11,120 bases of DNA from Anaerolineae bacterium (GTDB taxonomy: Bacteria; Chloroflexota; Anaerolineae; Aggregatilineales; Phototrophicaceae): the NCBI GenBank assembly GCA_019912905.1, contig JAIOHO010000982.1:1-11120 (forward strand), in the 5' to 3' direction. The notes beneath the pieces are model-generated. The model had not been told where the DNA came from, did no database searches, and saw only the letters and a list, made by a program, of their open reading frames with translations. Position numbers and translations under genes: made by a program. How positions within the stretch are numbered: position 1 is the first letter of the stretch; each line of letters opens with the position of its first letter. Below are positions 1 to 7,302 of this stretch, in pieces.

Positions 1-1
1 C

Positions 2-1024
2 TACCAGCAGTTTATTCTGCCGGCTGCACGGGAAGCGATGACGCAGTCCGGCCTGGAAATCACCGATGAGAACCGGGACCGCAGCGGGGTGTTTGTGGCG
101 GCATCGGTCGGCGGGGTGGAGAGCTACTTCGAGCAGGCCAAGCTGCTGATCGACACCGGCGACCCGCGCCGCATTACACCCTTTGGCATTCCGATGCTGA
201 TGGTGAATGGCGGCAGCGATATGGTCAGTATCGAATTTGGCGTGACTGGACCCTCCTACACGCCCATCTCAGCCTGCGCGACCGGTGCGGACTGCATCGG
301 CCATGCGTTTGATCTGATCCGCATCGGGCGCATCGACCAGGCGCTGGCAGGCTGTGGCGAAGCTCCGATTATCCCGATTGGCGTGGCGGCGTTCGACCGG
401 GTAGGGGCCTGCTCCCGCCAGAACGACGATCCCCAGGGCGCAGCCAGCCCATTCGATAAAAATCGCACGGGCCTGGTATTTGGAGAAGGGGCCGGAGTGC
501 TGGTGCTGGAGGATCTGGAACATGCCCAGGCACGGGGCGCGCATATCCTGGCGGAAATCGTTGGCTATGGCTCGACTTCGGACGCCTTTCATCCCACCGC
601 ACCAGATCCCGAAGGCAAAGGCGCGAGCAAGGCTATCCAGCAGGCGCTGCATGACGCCGGGCTGAACCCGTCGGATATTCATTACATCAACGCGCATGGC
701 ACCGCTACAGCGCTGAATGATGTGATGGAGACGATTGCGGTCAAACGGGCGTTTGGCGAACAGGCCTATCATGTGCCCATCAGCTCAACCAAAAGTATGA
801 CCGGTCATGGGATGGGCGCGACGGCGGCACTGGAGGCGATCTTTTCGATTCTGGCGCTGCGCGATCAGGTTGCGCCGCCGACCATCAACCTGACAGAGCC
901 GGACCCGGAATGCGACCTCGATTACGTTCCCAACGTGGCCCGCGAGCTGTCCATGAAATATGTCATGAGCAATTCGTTTGGCTTTGGCGGGCATAACGTC
1001 TCGTTGATTGTGTCGCGCTTCTAG
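2..1024 (+). CDS. fabF: 3-oxoacyl-ACP synthase II (FabF/KAS II), 5'-truncated by the window edge
   Basis: This enzyme condenses malonyl-ACP with a growing acyl-ACP in cytoplasmic type II fatty-acid synthesis. The reading frame is open from base 2, before the first internal ATG at 38, so the gene enters from the left. About 340 residues are visible; the family usually has about 410, so roughly 70 N-terminal residues are missing. The thiolase-fold Cys-His-His triad is complete: nucleophile Cys in SACATG (codon 275-277), His in NAHGTAT (695-697) and His in STKSMTGH (806-808), with the conserved Lys of STKS just before. The C-terminal GFGGHN glycine loop is also present and the protein ends normally at TAG. 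rnc follows on the same strand, an adjacency common in bacteria, but here 179 bp separate the two. FabB or a polyketide-type KS is less likely given the motif set and the neighbour. Confidence 0.95.
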   Translation, partial: YQQFILPAAREAMTQSGLEITDENRDRSGVFVAASVGGVESYFEQAKLLIDTGDPRRITPFGIPMLMVNGGSDMVSIEFGVTGPSYTPISACATGADCIGHAFDLIRIGRIDQALAGCGEAPIIPIGVAAFDRVGACSRQNDDPQGAASPFDKNRTGLVFGEGAGVLVLEDLEHAQARGAHILAEIVGYGSTSDAFHPTAPDPEGKGASKAIQQALHDAGLNPSDIHYINAHGTATALNDVMETIAVKRAFGEQAYHVPISSTKSMTGHGMGATAALEAIFSILALRDQVAPPTINLTEPDPECDLDYVPNVARELSMKYVMSNSFGFGGHNVSLIVSRF

Positions 1025-1080
1025 CGGCGCGGAATGGGGACATCCCTGAAACTCAGGCTGAACTGCCGCATTAGCCGAGT

Positions 1081-1128
1081 ATGGCGATTCGCGAGTTCTT
1101 CGATTACACTGGTTTATGGGATCGCCAT
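1081..1128 (+). other. Inverted repeat (10-bp stem) in the fabF-rnc gap
   Basis: Bases 1081-1088 (ATGGCGAT) are perfectly complementary to 1121-1128 (ATCGCCAT). The pairing extends inward by one G-U and one C-G pair, giving a 10-bp stem around a 28-nt loop. A smaller hairpin (CCTGA-aac-TCAGG, 1045-1057) lies just upstream. No T-run follows, so a simple intrinsic terminator is unlikely. The stem lies 75 nt before the rnc ATG. In some bacteria, such as E. coli, RNase III cuts a stem in its own mRNA leader; a similar role here is only a hypothesis. Confidence 0.35.
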
Positions 1129-1203
1129 TGGCCGATGTGGTCGATTGCCGTGATTACCCACAACCCCCTCGCTTAACGAAGTTTGGAACAGCTCTTGCCT
1201 ATC

Positions 1204-1932
1204 ATGGATCTACAGCAGCTTCAACAGCAGCATGACCTTCATTTTCACGACCAGGGCCTGCTCGAACAGGCGCTGACTCACCGTTCATTCCTGAACGAGC
1301 AGGAAGACAGCGGCCTGCGCGACAATGAACGGCTCGAATTTCTGGGTGATGCCGTGCTGGATTTTGTTATCACCCGCGTTCTGTTTGCGCGTTTCCCGGA
1401 GATGCCCGAAGGCGACCTGACGCGACTGCGCGCCGCGCTGGTACGAACGGATACGCTGGCCGATGTCGCCGCCAACCTGCAACTTGGCGAAGTGCTGCGC
1501 ATGGGGCGGGGCGAAGAATTAACCGGAGGTCGCCAGCGGCGCAACCTGCTGTGTGATGCCTTTGAAGCGCTGTTGGGCGCGCTGTACCTCGACCAGGGGC
1601 TGGAAACTGCCGCCGCGTTTGTGGTGCCGCTGCTGATGCCGATGGTCGATTACATCCTGGCCGAAGGGCTGCACATCGACGCCCGCAGTAAGCTGCAAGA
1701 ATGGAGCCAGGCCGTGCATACGGTGACACCGATTTACGTCGTCACCGACGAAGAAGGGCCGGATCATGAAAAGGAATTCACGGTCGAAGTCATCATTGGC
1801 GATCAGGTCGTTGGGCACGGGCAGGGACGCAGCAAACAATTGGCGGCCCAATCTGCGGCGCGTAACGTCCTGAAATTGCTGGAAGCCGGCGAGTTGACGG
1901 TGCAGCTTACGTCACCGGCTGGCGATCTGTAA
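1204..1932 (+). CDS. rnc: Ribonuclease III
   Basis: RNase III is a cytoplasmic, Mg-dependent endonuclease that cuts double-stranded RNA during rRNA and mRNA processing. From the ATG at 1204 the protein has 242 residues, close to the family norm. The N-terminal catalytic domain (about 1-150) carries the signature NERLEFLGDAVL, with acidic residues E42, E45 and D49, and a second acidic pair D118/E121 in LLCDAFEALLG. Residues about 160-230 form the double-stranded RNA-binding domain, starting at ARSKLQEW and ending in the basic GRSKQLAAQSAARN helix. An in-frame TTG at 1183 would add seven residues, but the ATG fits the usual N-terminus (short helix, then ALTHRS). Neither start has a strong Shine-Dalgarno. 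The last 21 bp overlap the 3' end of the opposite-strand gene. It may be co-transcribed with fabF. Confidence 0.96.
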   Translation: MDLQQLQQQHDLHFHDQGLLEQALTHRSFLNEQEDSGLRDNERLEFLGDAVLDFVITRVLFARFPEMPEGDLTRLRAALVRTDTLADVAANLQLGEVLRMGRGEELTGGRQRRNLLCDAFEALLGALYLDQGLETAAAFVVPLLMPMVDYILAEGLHIDARSKLQEWSQAVHTVTPIYVVTDEEGPDHEKEFTVEVIIGDQVVGHGQGRSKQLAAQSAARNVLKLLEAGELTVQLTSPAGDL

Positions 1933-3966
1933 TTCGATCACGGCCATGCGGTGGTCGGACCCCCGATTATCCATAACCCCTGCGCTGATTTCCTGAAGCG
2001 GCGGACGCAGCCACAGATAATCCACCCGCGCCTGTAGATTGGCCCGGTCCAGTGTAATCGACCGGACCGGTGGCTGCCCGGCAAAGGGGTCGCGGAACCC
2101 GGCGTCGCGCATCTTCTGAATGAGGGGAGAAGTCGGTGTGTTGTTGAATGTGCCGCCCACGATCAGCCGCCCGAAATTGCCGTTGGGGTGATCGGCTGTC
2201 AGGATGTTGAAAATCTCATTGAGCTGCTGCTGCTGATCCTGCTCCTGTTCCTCGATGGTCGGAGCAGTGGGTGAGGCGAGCAGCAATCCCAGCCAGGTGT
2301 TGTACAGGGTGACGACTCCGGCATCTGGCCTCACCTGAACGCGCTGGAGGCCGGTCTGATTGCCGGTGCTGGTGAGCAGAGTTCCCTCGTCGAAGACGAT
2401 TTCGACTCGCGATAAGACGGCCAGCCCCTGTAAACCCTCATTGGTCGGGTAGAAACGCCGGTCCATTCCCAGGCGGCGTGCCAGCCACAGCGCCTGATCG
2501 ACCCCGTAGCTGGTCGTCCGCCCCGCTTCGACTTCTTGCAGCAGTACGACATCGGCTCCGCTGAGTTCGATGGTGCGTGCCAGTTCTTCCAGATCGTAAT
2601 GGAAGAACTCGTTGAAGCCCGCGTGAAGATTATAGGTGCCGAGCCGGATGACGCCCACATCGCGGACACCCGCAATGAGCGGCGGACGCCCGGCGGCGGC
2701 TGTGCCCACGCTGGCGAGGATAACCAGCAGCAGACCCAGGACCGACTGCCAGGCCGGGCCGCCGACCCAGGGAATGCGCCGGTGAGTCTGGGTCATCGGC
2801 AGCGCCGCCAGGAAGACGCCCAGCAGCAGCAGTGCCAGCCCCATGCCGCGAAAACCGCGCAGCAGCGAAGGCACCAGCGTGTTGAGCGGTTCGAAGGGCG
2901 TGGCGAGGTTGCGCACGAAGGCATATTCATAAGTGAAAATGTCGCCCGCCAGCAGGAGAGCGAAAACGAAGATGCTGACGACCAGCCACAGGCCGGTGAA
3001 GCTGCGTTCGCGCTCGGTTCGGGGACGCACCAGCCACCACCATAGCAGGCTAACCGTGAATTGAGCAGCCACCAGGGCCGCCCCCGCGATGATCCCCCGG
3101 AAGCGCACGCCGAACACCATCAACAGCACGATCATCAGCATCCACAGCCAGCCGCGCACACTGCCGTCAAACGCGCTGATGAAGGCTCTCATCTGGCTGC
3201 GGATGGTCGGCACCAGCGGCAGGAGCGTGGCGGCGGCGATCAGCGGCACAAAGGTGGTGTAATCGACCCCGGCACGGCCTGCGACCGCATTCGGCAGGGC
3301 CAGCAGGGTGATTTCCAGAAACAGCAGCCCGGCCAGGCCCAGCCCGCCCCAGAAGGGCAGGGACCCGTGATCCGGCGCGATTTCGGACTCCCCGGGCCGC
3401 CCCCGGTAGACGGTGATCAGGCTCAGCGCGATAGCCGCAATCGACAGCACAGCCTGGATGGTCCCATAGGCCGGTGACCAGGAGGGATCGAGGGTGTTCC
3501 CGGCGGCGCGGAAAAGCTGGTCGGCACCGAAACCGAGGACGAACAGGTAAGGCAGAATCTGGGCGCGGTGGCGGATCATCAGCGCGATGTACAGCAGGCT
3601 GCCGCCCACCACCAGCGCCGCCGCGTAGATGCTGCCAATCGACTCGGTAGCCAGCAGCGCGCGTCCTCCGGCTGCCAGGACGACGGCCAAGACAATCAGC
3701 CAGCGGACACGCCCCAGCAGCAGAGTCAGCAGGGGCAGGGCCAGCATATACATGAGGAAGCTGATGGCGCTGCTGACCTCAGTGGGCTGGACGATGCCGG
3801 GTAAGGCAGGGTTCAACGCTGCCGGGTCGAGCACGCTGACCAATTCACCGCTGGCGACCTGGCTGTAGGCCAGACCGATCAGCAGTCGCAGCGACTGAAC
3901 GAAAAAAATGCCGATCAGACCGGCTTCGAGGACATACAGGTGGGATAATTGGAGACGCCTCAGCAT
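1912..3966 (-). CDS. Polytopic membrane protein with C-terminal EEP (endonuclease/exonuclease/phosphatase)-like domain
   Basis: From ATG 3966 the protein has 684 residues. Residues 1 to about 430 contain roughly 13 hydrophobic segments, so this is an integral membrane protein. Residues about 440-684 resemble the EEP fold: GTYNLH (N446), LLQEV (E478), GLAVLSR, GGTFN (T606-N608) and SDH (D671, H672). Two expected catalytic positions differ: the His of the usual NTHL motif is Trp (W558, NTWLG), and the Asp of the usual GDFN motif is Thr (T606). Nuclease or phosphodiesterase activity is therefore doubtful. The layout of about 12 membrane helices followed by an EEP domain resembles eukaryotic PGAP2IP/CWH43 C-terminal regions; this is inference from architecture, not an alignment. 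A TTG at 4005 would extend the N-terminus by 13 residues, but ATG 3966 has a well-spaced GGAAG. The gene is divergent from the amidohydrolase and overlaps rnc tail to tail. Its function is unknown. Confidence 0.85.
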   Translation of the reverse strand: MLRRLQLSHLYVLEAGLIGIFFVQSLRLLIGLAYSQVASGELVSVLDPAALNPALPGIVQPTEVSSAISFLMYMLALPLLTLLLGRVRWLIVLAVVLAAGGRALLATESIGSIYAAALVVGGSLLYIALMIRHRAQILPYLFVLGFGADQLFRAAGNTLDPSWSPAYGTIQAVLSIAAIALSLITVYRGRPGESEIAPDHGSLPFWGGLGLAGLLFLEITLLALPNAVAGRAGVDYTTFVPLIAAATLLPLVPTIRSQMRAFISAFDGSVRGWLWMLMIVLLMVFGVRFRGIIAGAALVAAQFTVSLLWWWLVRPRTERERSFTGLWLVVSIFVFALLLAGDIFTYEYAFVRNLATPFEPLNTLVPSLLRGFRGMGLALLLLGVFLAALPMTQTHRRIPWVGGPAWQSVLGLLLVILASVGTAAAGRPPLIAGVRDVGVIRLGTYNLHAGFNEFFHYDLEELARTIELSGADVVLLQEVEAGRTTSYGVDQALWLARRLGMDRRFYPTNEGLQGLAVLSRVEIVFDEGTLLTSTGNQTGLQRVQVRPDAGVVTLYNTWLGLLLASPTAPTIEEQEQDQQQQLNEIFNILTADHPNGNFGRLIVGGTFNNTPTSPLIQKMRDAGFRDPFAGQPPVRSITLDRANLQARVDYLWLRPPLQEISAGVMDNRGSDHRMAVIELQIASR

Positions 3967-3971
3967 GTGTG

Positions 3972-3976
3972 CTTCC
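3972..3976 (-). promoter_or_regulatory. Shine-Dalgarno deciding the start of the membrane EEP gene
   Basis: On the minus strand GGAAG lies 5 nt before ATG 3966. The alternative in-frame TTG at 4005 lies within the predicted promoter region, so this site favours the shorter protein. Confidence 0.55.
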
Positions 3977-3989
3977 GGTGTGAAGTCGA

Positions 3990-4017
3990 TAGACAAAGTG
4001 TACAACGGCGTTATAAT
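3990..4017 (+). promoter_or_regulatory. Sigma70-type promoter for the amidohydrolase-CYTH gene
   Basis: TAGACA at 3990-3995 (5 of 6 matches to TTGACA) and a perfect TATAAT at 4012-4017 are separated by 16 bp. Transcription would start near 4024, giving a leader of about 30 nt. The leader contains AGGAGG (4042-4047), 5 nt before ATG 4053. This is the best promoter in the window. Confidence 0.7.
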
Positions 4018-4025
4018 ACTGCAAA
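3997..4025 (-). promoter_or_regulatory. Possible divergent promoter for the membrane EEP gene
   Basis: Read on the minus strand, TTTGCA (4025-4020) and TACACT (4002-3997) are 17 bp apart, each matching consensus at 4 of 6 positions. It overlaps the rightward promoter almost completely, so the two could compete for RNA polymerase. The boxes are weak and could be chance. Confidence 0.35.
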
Positions 4026-4052
4026 TTTCCCGGCGGATGTCAGGAGGGAATT

Positions 4053-6038
4053 ATGGAACAGGTTGATATTCTTCTCAGTGGTGGCATCGTCATTAGCATG
4101 GACGCCGCCTTCACCCTCATCTTCGACGGGGCTGTGGCTATTCGGGGTTCCGAAATCGTGGCGGTGGGCGAACGCGAGGCTCTCACCGCTCAGTATACGG
4201 CGCATGAAGTGGTGGATTGTTCCGGCCAGTATGTGATGCCCGGACTGGTGAATGCTCACACGCATGTGCCGATGACTCTGCTGCGCGGCCTGGCCGATGA
4301 CCGGCGGTTGGATGTATGGCTGATGGGCTATATGATGCCGACCGAGCGCGAGTTCGTCAGCCCGGAATTCTGCCGGTTGGGGGCGCAGTTGGCCTGTGCC
4401 GAGCAGATTCGCAGCGGCATCACCAGCTTTGCCGATATGTATTATTACGAGGCGGAGATTGCCCAGGCGACCGCCGACGCCGGGATGCGCGGCGTATTAG
4501 GACAGACGATCCTCAAATTCCCTGCGCCGGACGCCGATAGCTACGAAGACAGCCTGGCTTATGCCCGCCAATTTATCGAGACCTGGCGCGGTCACCCGCT
4601 GATTACCCCGGCGGTTGCGCCGCATGCGCCCTATTCCAGCACCGAGGACCTGCTGCGGCAAAGCGCGGCCCTGGCGATTGAATATGATGTGCCCGTCCTG
4701 ATCCATATTGCCGAAACGCGCCAGGAGGTCGATGACAGCCTGCAAGAGCGCGACCAGCGCGTGGTGGACTATGTGAACTCGGTGGGACTGCTCGATGCGA
4801 AGGTACTGGCGGCGCACTGTGTCCACATCAAGATTTCGGAAATGCATACCCTGCGCGAACACAACTGCACCGTCGCTCACTGCCCGACCAGCAATCTCAA
4901 GCTGGCAAGCGGCATTGCGCCCGTCACGGACATGCTGAAATTCGATGTGACGGTCGGAATTGGTACGGATGGCCCGGCCAGCAACAACGATCTGGATATG
5001 ATTGAGGAAATCCGTCTGGCGGCTATTCTGGCGAAAACCGCGGCCAATGACCCGACTGCGCTGCCCGCCCGGCAAGCGCTGCTGATGGCGACTCGGCAGG
5101 GTGCGGAGGCGCTTTACCTGGGCGACGTCACCGGCAGTCTGGAACCGGGCAAGCTGGCGGATATCGTCATGATGGACTGTGACGGCGCGCACAATTCCCC
5201 CCGTTTCCGGCGCGACCCGAATGCAGTCTATTCTGAAATCGTGTACGCCAGCAAGAGCACCGACGTGGCCCACGTGATGTGCCATGGACGCTGGTTGATG
5301 CGCGACCGGGAACTGCTGACTCTGGATGAAGAGGCGCTGAAGCAGCGTGCGCGTGACTACGCCGTCAAAATTGACGTATTCCTGGCGGCTCATGAAGGCG
5401 ACATCTTCAGCAAGCTTCTGGCGGTCACCCAGGGCATGGAGCGCGGCGAAAGTTTCGAGGTGCAAACCAAGGCTATCCTGCGCGATGCGTCCGGACTGGA
5501 GCGCCTGCTCAGTCATCCCGATGTCCAGATCCTCAAGATGAATCACTACCGGCAGTACGATACCTATTTCGAGTTCGACCGGGCCGAGGTAGGCCGCCTG
5601 CGCTATCGGGAGGATGACCTCCTTGATGACAAAGGCGAGGCCCAGGCGGTGCGCAGCCGCCTCACGCTGACCATGCCGACCAAGGAGAATACCTTCCACT
5701 CGTCGGTTTTGCTCTCGCATTCACGCTTTATCGCCCCGGCGGACCGCCCGCTGCGGTTCTACCGCGAATATTTTCAGCCGGTGGCCGAGCGCGAGCTGCA
5801 AAAGGACCGCCGCCGCTGGCACCTTCACTATCAGGGCGTCCTGTTCTACCTGAATGTCGATCAGGTCCTGAGGCCGGAGGCCCCGGATACGTTCATCGAG
5901 ATCAAGAGCCGGACCTGGTCGGCGATGGATGCCGAGAACAAAGCCTATCGCATTCAGCAGATGCTGGGGATTATGGGCGTGCCCGCTGAAGACATCATCC
6001 TGACGGATTATCTGGAGATGGAAGGACTGCCCGATTAA
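4053..6038 (+). CDS. Amidohydrolase (SAH/MTA-deaminase-like) fused to a C-terminal CYTH domain
   Basis: This is a 661-residue two-domain protein. Residues 1 to about 430 form a metal-dependent amidohydrolase of the S-adenosylhomocysteine/methylthioadenosine/5'-deoxyadenosine deaminase type. Visible ligands are H69 and H71 (NAHTH), H218 (HIAE), H255 (AHCVH) and D306 (GTDG), with LLRGLADD after the first motif as in SAH deaminases. Known relatives deaminate adenine nucleosides in the cytoplasm; the exact substrate here is not decidable. Residues about 465-655 look like a CYTH domain (class IV adenylate cyclase/thiamine triphosphatase fold): EVQTK (469-473, where ExExK is usual), QYDTYFEF, GRLRYRE (514-520), a basic KDRRR stretch, a strand with LNVD, and FIEIK (614-618) where EIE is common. 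Some acidic metal ligands are thus replaced, so this domain may bind rather than hydrolyse a polyphosphate. Single-domain deaminases are about 430 residues long. The start is fixed by AGGAGG 5 nt upstream. The fusion is in one uninterrupted frame. Confidence 0.9.
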   Translation: MEQVDILLSGGIVISMDAAFTLIFDGAVAIRGSEIVAVGEREALTAQYTAHEVVDCSGQYVMPGLVNAHTHVPMTLLRGLADDRRLDVWLMGYMMPTEREFVSPEFCRLGAQLACAEQIRSGITSFADMYYYEAEIAQATADAGMRGVLGQTILKFPAPDADSYEDSLAYARQFIETWRGHPLITPAVAPHAPYSSTEDLLRQSAALAIEYDVPVLIHIAETRQEVDDSLQERDQRVVDYVNSVGLLDAKVLAAHCVHIKISEMHTLREHNCTVAHCPTSNLKLASGIAPVTDMLKFDVTVGIGTDGPASNNDLDMIEEIRLAAILAKTAANDPTALPARQALLMATRQGAEALYLGDVTGSLEPGKLADIVMMDCDGAHNSPRFRRDPNAVYSEIVYASKSTDVAHVMCHGRWLMRDRELLTLDEEALKQRARDYAVKIDVFLAAHEGDIFSKLLAVTQGMERGESFEVQTKAILRDASGLERLLSHPDVQILKMNHYRQYDTYFEFDRAEVGRLRYREDDLLDDKGEAQAVRSRLTLTMPTKENTFHSSVLLSHSRFIAPADRPLRFYREYFQPVAERELQKDRRRWHLHYQGVLFYLNVDQVLRPEAPDTFIEIKSRTWSAMDAENKAYRIQQMLGIMGVPAEDIILTDYLEMEGLPD

Positions 6039-6363
6039 AGCTCGATTCCAGGGTTCGACCGGGGCCTGAGCAGGAGCATCCGAGAGTCCCAGGCGTACAA
6101 TGTTCGGGCAGGCTCTTAACGGTCAGCCGACAACAGATTGACTTTCTTTCAATTGCGCGTCCTCCAAATCTGTGGGACACAGCCCTATACGGCAGTCGCT
6201 TGGCATATGGCTGCAATTTCGATCTTGACGGCTCCCTCGAATCGATGACAGGGGATAGGGGATTCCGTGTTGAACATTATGGGGCTGCGAATCTGACTGC
6301 GGTATACTCTGGCTAGAGGTTAGCTGCTTCGATGATTTCTATGATGGATTGGAGGCGTAATCC
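6039..6363. other. 325-bp intergenic region without a recognisable gene
   Basis: I see no supported coding frame here. A possible -10 box TATACT lies at 6303-6308 but has no good -35 at normal spacing (TTGAAC at 6270 is 27 bp away). TGGAGG at 6350-6355 is the Shine-Dalgarno of the downstream PAC2 gene. No clear intrinsic terminator follows the amidohydrolase stop. Confidence 0.5.
6303..6308 (+). promoter_or_regulatory. Candidate -10 box upstream of the PAC2 gene
   Basis: TATACT matches the sigma70 -10 consensus at 5 of 6 positions and lies 55 nt before ATG 6364. There is no convincing -35 and no extended -10 TG, so support is weak. Confidence 0.3.
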
Positions 6364-7302
6364 ATGCCTGATGCAGTCGAGATCTGGGAACGACCGGAGG
6401 CGCGCCACATCTACATGCTCGCAGGCTGGCGGCAGTGGGCGGACGCGGGTTCGGCGTCGTCGGGCTTGCCGCATTACCTCATCCAGCAGACGGACGCGCG
6501 TAAGATTGGTCAGATCAGTCCAGACGGCTTTTATATTTTCCAGATACCGGGCACGCATGATCTGGTTCGCCCTGTGGTCAAGTTCGACCAGGGGTATCCC
6601 CAGGCGTTGGATACGCAGCGCAACGAATTGTATTATACCGGCGACAGTGAGCGCGGCGTGGTGATCTTTCTGGGGGACGAGCCACATCTCGATATTGAGC
6701 GTTACACGAGCGCGCTGCTGGAGGCCGCGCGGCGCTTGAAGGTTGAGCGGATCGTGGCCTTTGGCGGCGTTTACGGGGAGCTGCCCTATAACAAGGAACG
6801 GATGATTTCCGGCAATTACAGTTTGCCGCGCTTGAAAGATGAACTCGCTGCGCTGGCCGTCAGCTTTTCCGATTATCACGGCGGGGCCAGCATCGGGTCG
6901 TATATCTGCCGCCGCGCAGGTGAGCAGAATATGGAATATGTCGGGATGTATGCCATGGTGCCGACGTATGACTTTTCGTCGCTGGCCCAGGCGGGCAATA
7001 GCATTCGGATCGAGAATGATTTTATGGCCTGGCTGGGCATCATGCGCCGGGTGAACTTTATGCTCAAGACCAGCTTCAACCTGGCTGACCTGGAGCGCAA
7101 GAGCGAACGGCTGATTCAGGTGGTGGATTCGAAAGTAGACGAACTGGACAGCGGTGCGCCGCAGCTTGGCGTGCGCGAATATCTGGCGCGCCTGGAGGAA
7201 GACTTCACAGAAGTCACTTTCGATCCCCTGGACGACGTCTGGGAGCAGGAACTGCGCCGGTTGTTCGATGATCCCGAATCCGCGGACGACACCGAAGGGT
7301 AG
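6364..7302 (+). CDS. PAC2 family protein (proteasome assembly chaperone 2-like)
   Basis: The 312-residue protein resembles the PAC2 (formerly DUF75) family. Near the N-terminus it has the GW-x-DAG-like stretch GWRQWADAGSASSG, followed by the family-like core: FYIFQIPGTHDLVRP, VVIFLGDEPHL, then a strand-turn region VERIVAFGGVYGELPYN. This is the usual order in bacterial PAC2 proteins, where VLxGxEPhxxW precedes VVxLGAxxxDxPH. The C-terminal 80 or so residues are charged and predicted helical, ending in an acidic tail. No signal peptide or membrane segment is seen, so it should be cytoplasmic. Eukaryotic PAC2 assists 20S proteasome assembly; the role of bacterial members is not established, and no proteasome gene is visible here. 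The start ATG has TGGAGG 8 nt upstream. It stands alone between two gaps of more than 200 bp. Confidence 0.8.
   Translation: MPDAVEIWERPEARHIYMLAGWRQWADAGSASSGLPHYLIQQTDARKIGQISPDGFYIFQIPGTHDLVRPVVKFDQGYPQALDTQRNELYYTGDSERGVVIFLGDEPHLDIERYTSALLEAARRLKVERIVAFGGVYGELPYNKERMISGNYSLPRLKDELAALAVSFSDYHGGASIGSYICRRAGEQNMEYVGMYAMVPTYDFSSLAQAGNSIRIENDFMAWLGIMRRVNFMLKTSFNLADLERKSERLIQVVDSKVDELDSGAPQLGVREYLARLEEDFTEVTFDPLDDVWEQELRRLFDDPESADDTEG

Noticed and set aside
1183..1203. TTG start that would lengthen RNase III by seven residues
   Set aside because: There is no Shine-Dalgarno for it, and ATG 1204 gives the usual family N-terminus.
2536..3804. Several plus-strand open frames (2536-3045, 3061-3477, 3568-3804) opposite the membrane EEP gene
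   Set aside because: Their Gln, His and Asp-rich composition is the antisense image of a hydrophobic membrane protein.
4497..5720. Long minus-strand open frame (407 codons) inside the amidohydrolase-CYTH gene
   Set aside because: It is antisense to a well-supported gene, its composition is rich in His, Arg and Gln as expected of a shadow frame in GC-rich DNA, and it shows no recognisable motif.
6050..6075. GGTTCGA sequence resembling a tRNA T-arm
   Set aside because: The flanking bases do not form a 5-bp T-stem and no acceptor, D or anticodon arm fits around it.
6313..6879. Minus-strand open frame of 188 codons opposite the PAC2 gene
   Set aside because: The plus-strand protein has PAC2 features and a good ribosome binding site; the antisense frame has neither.
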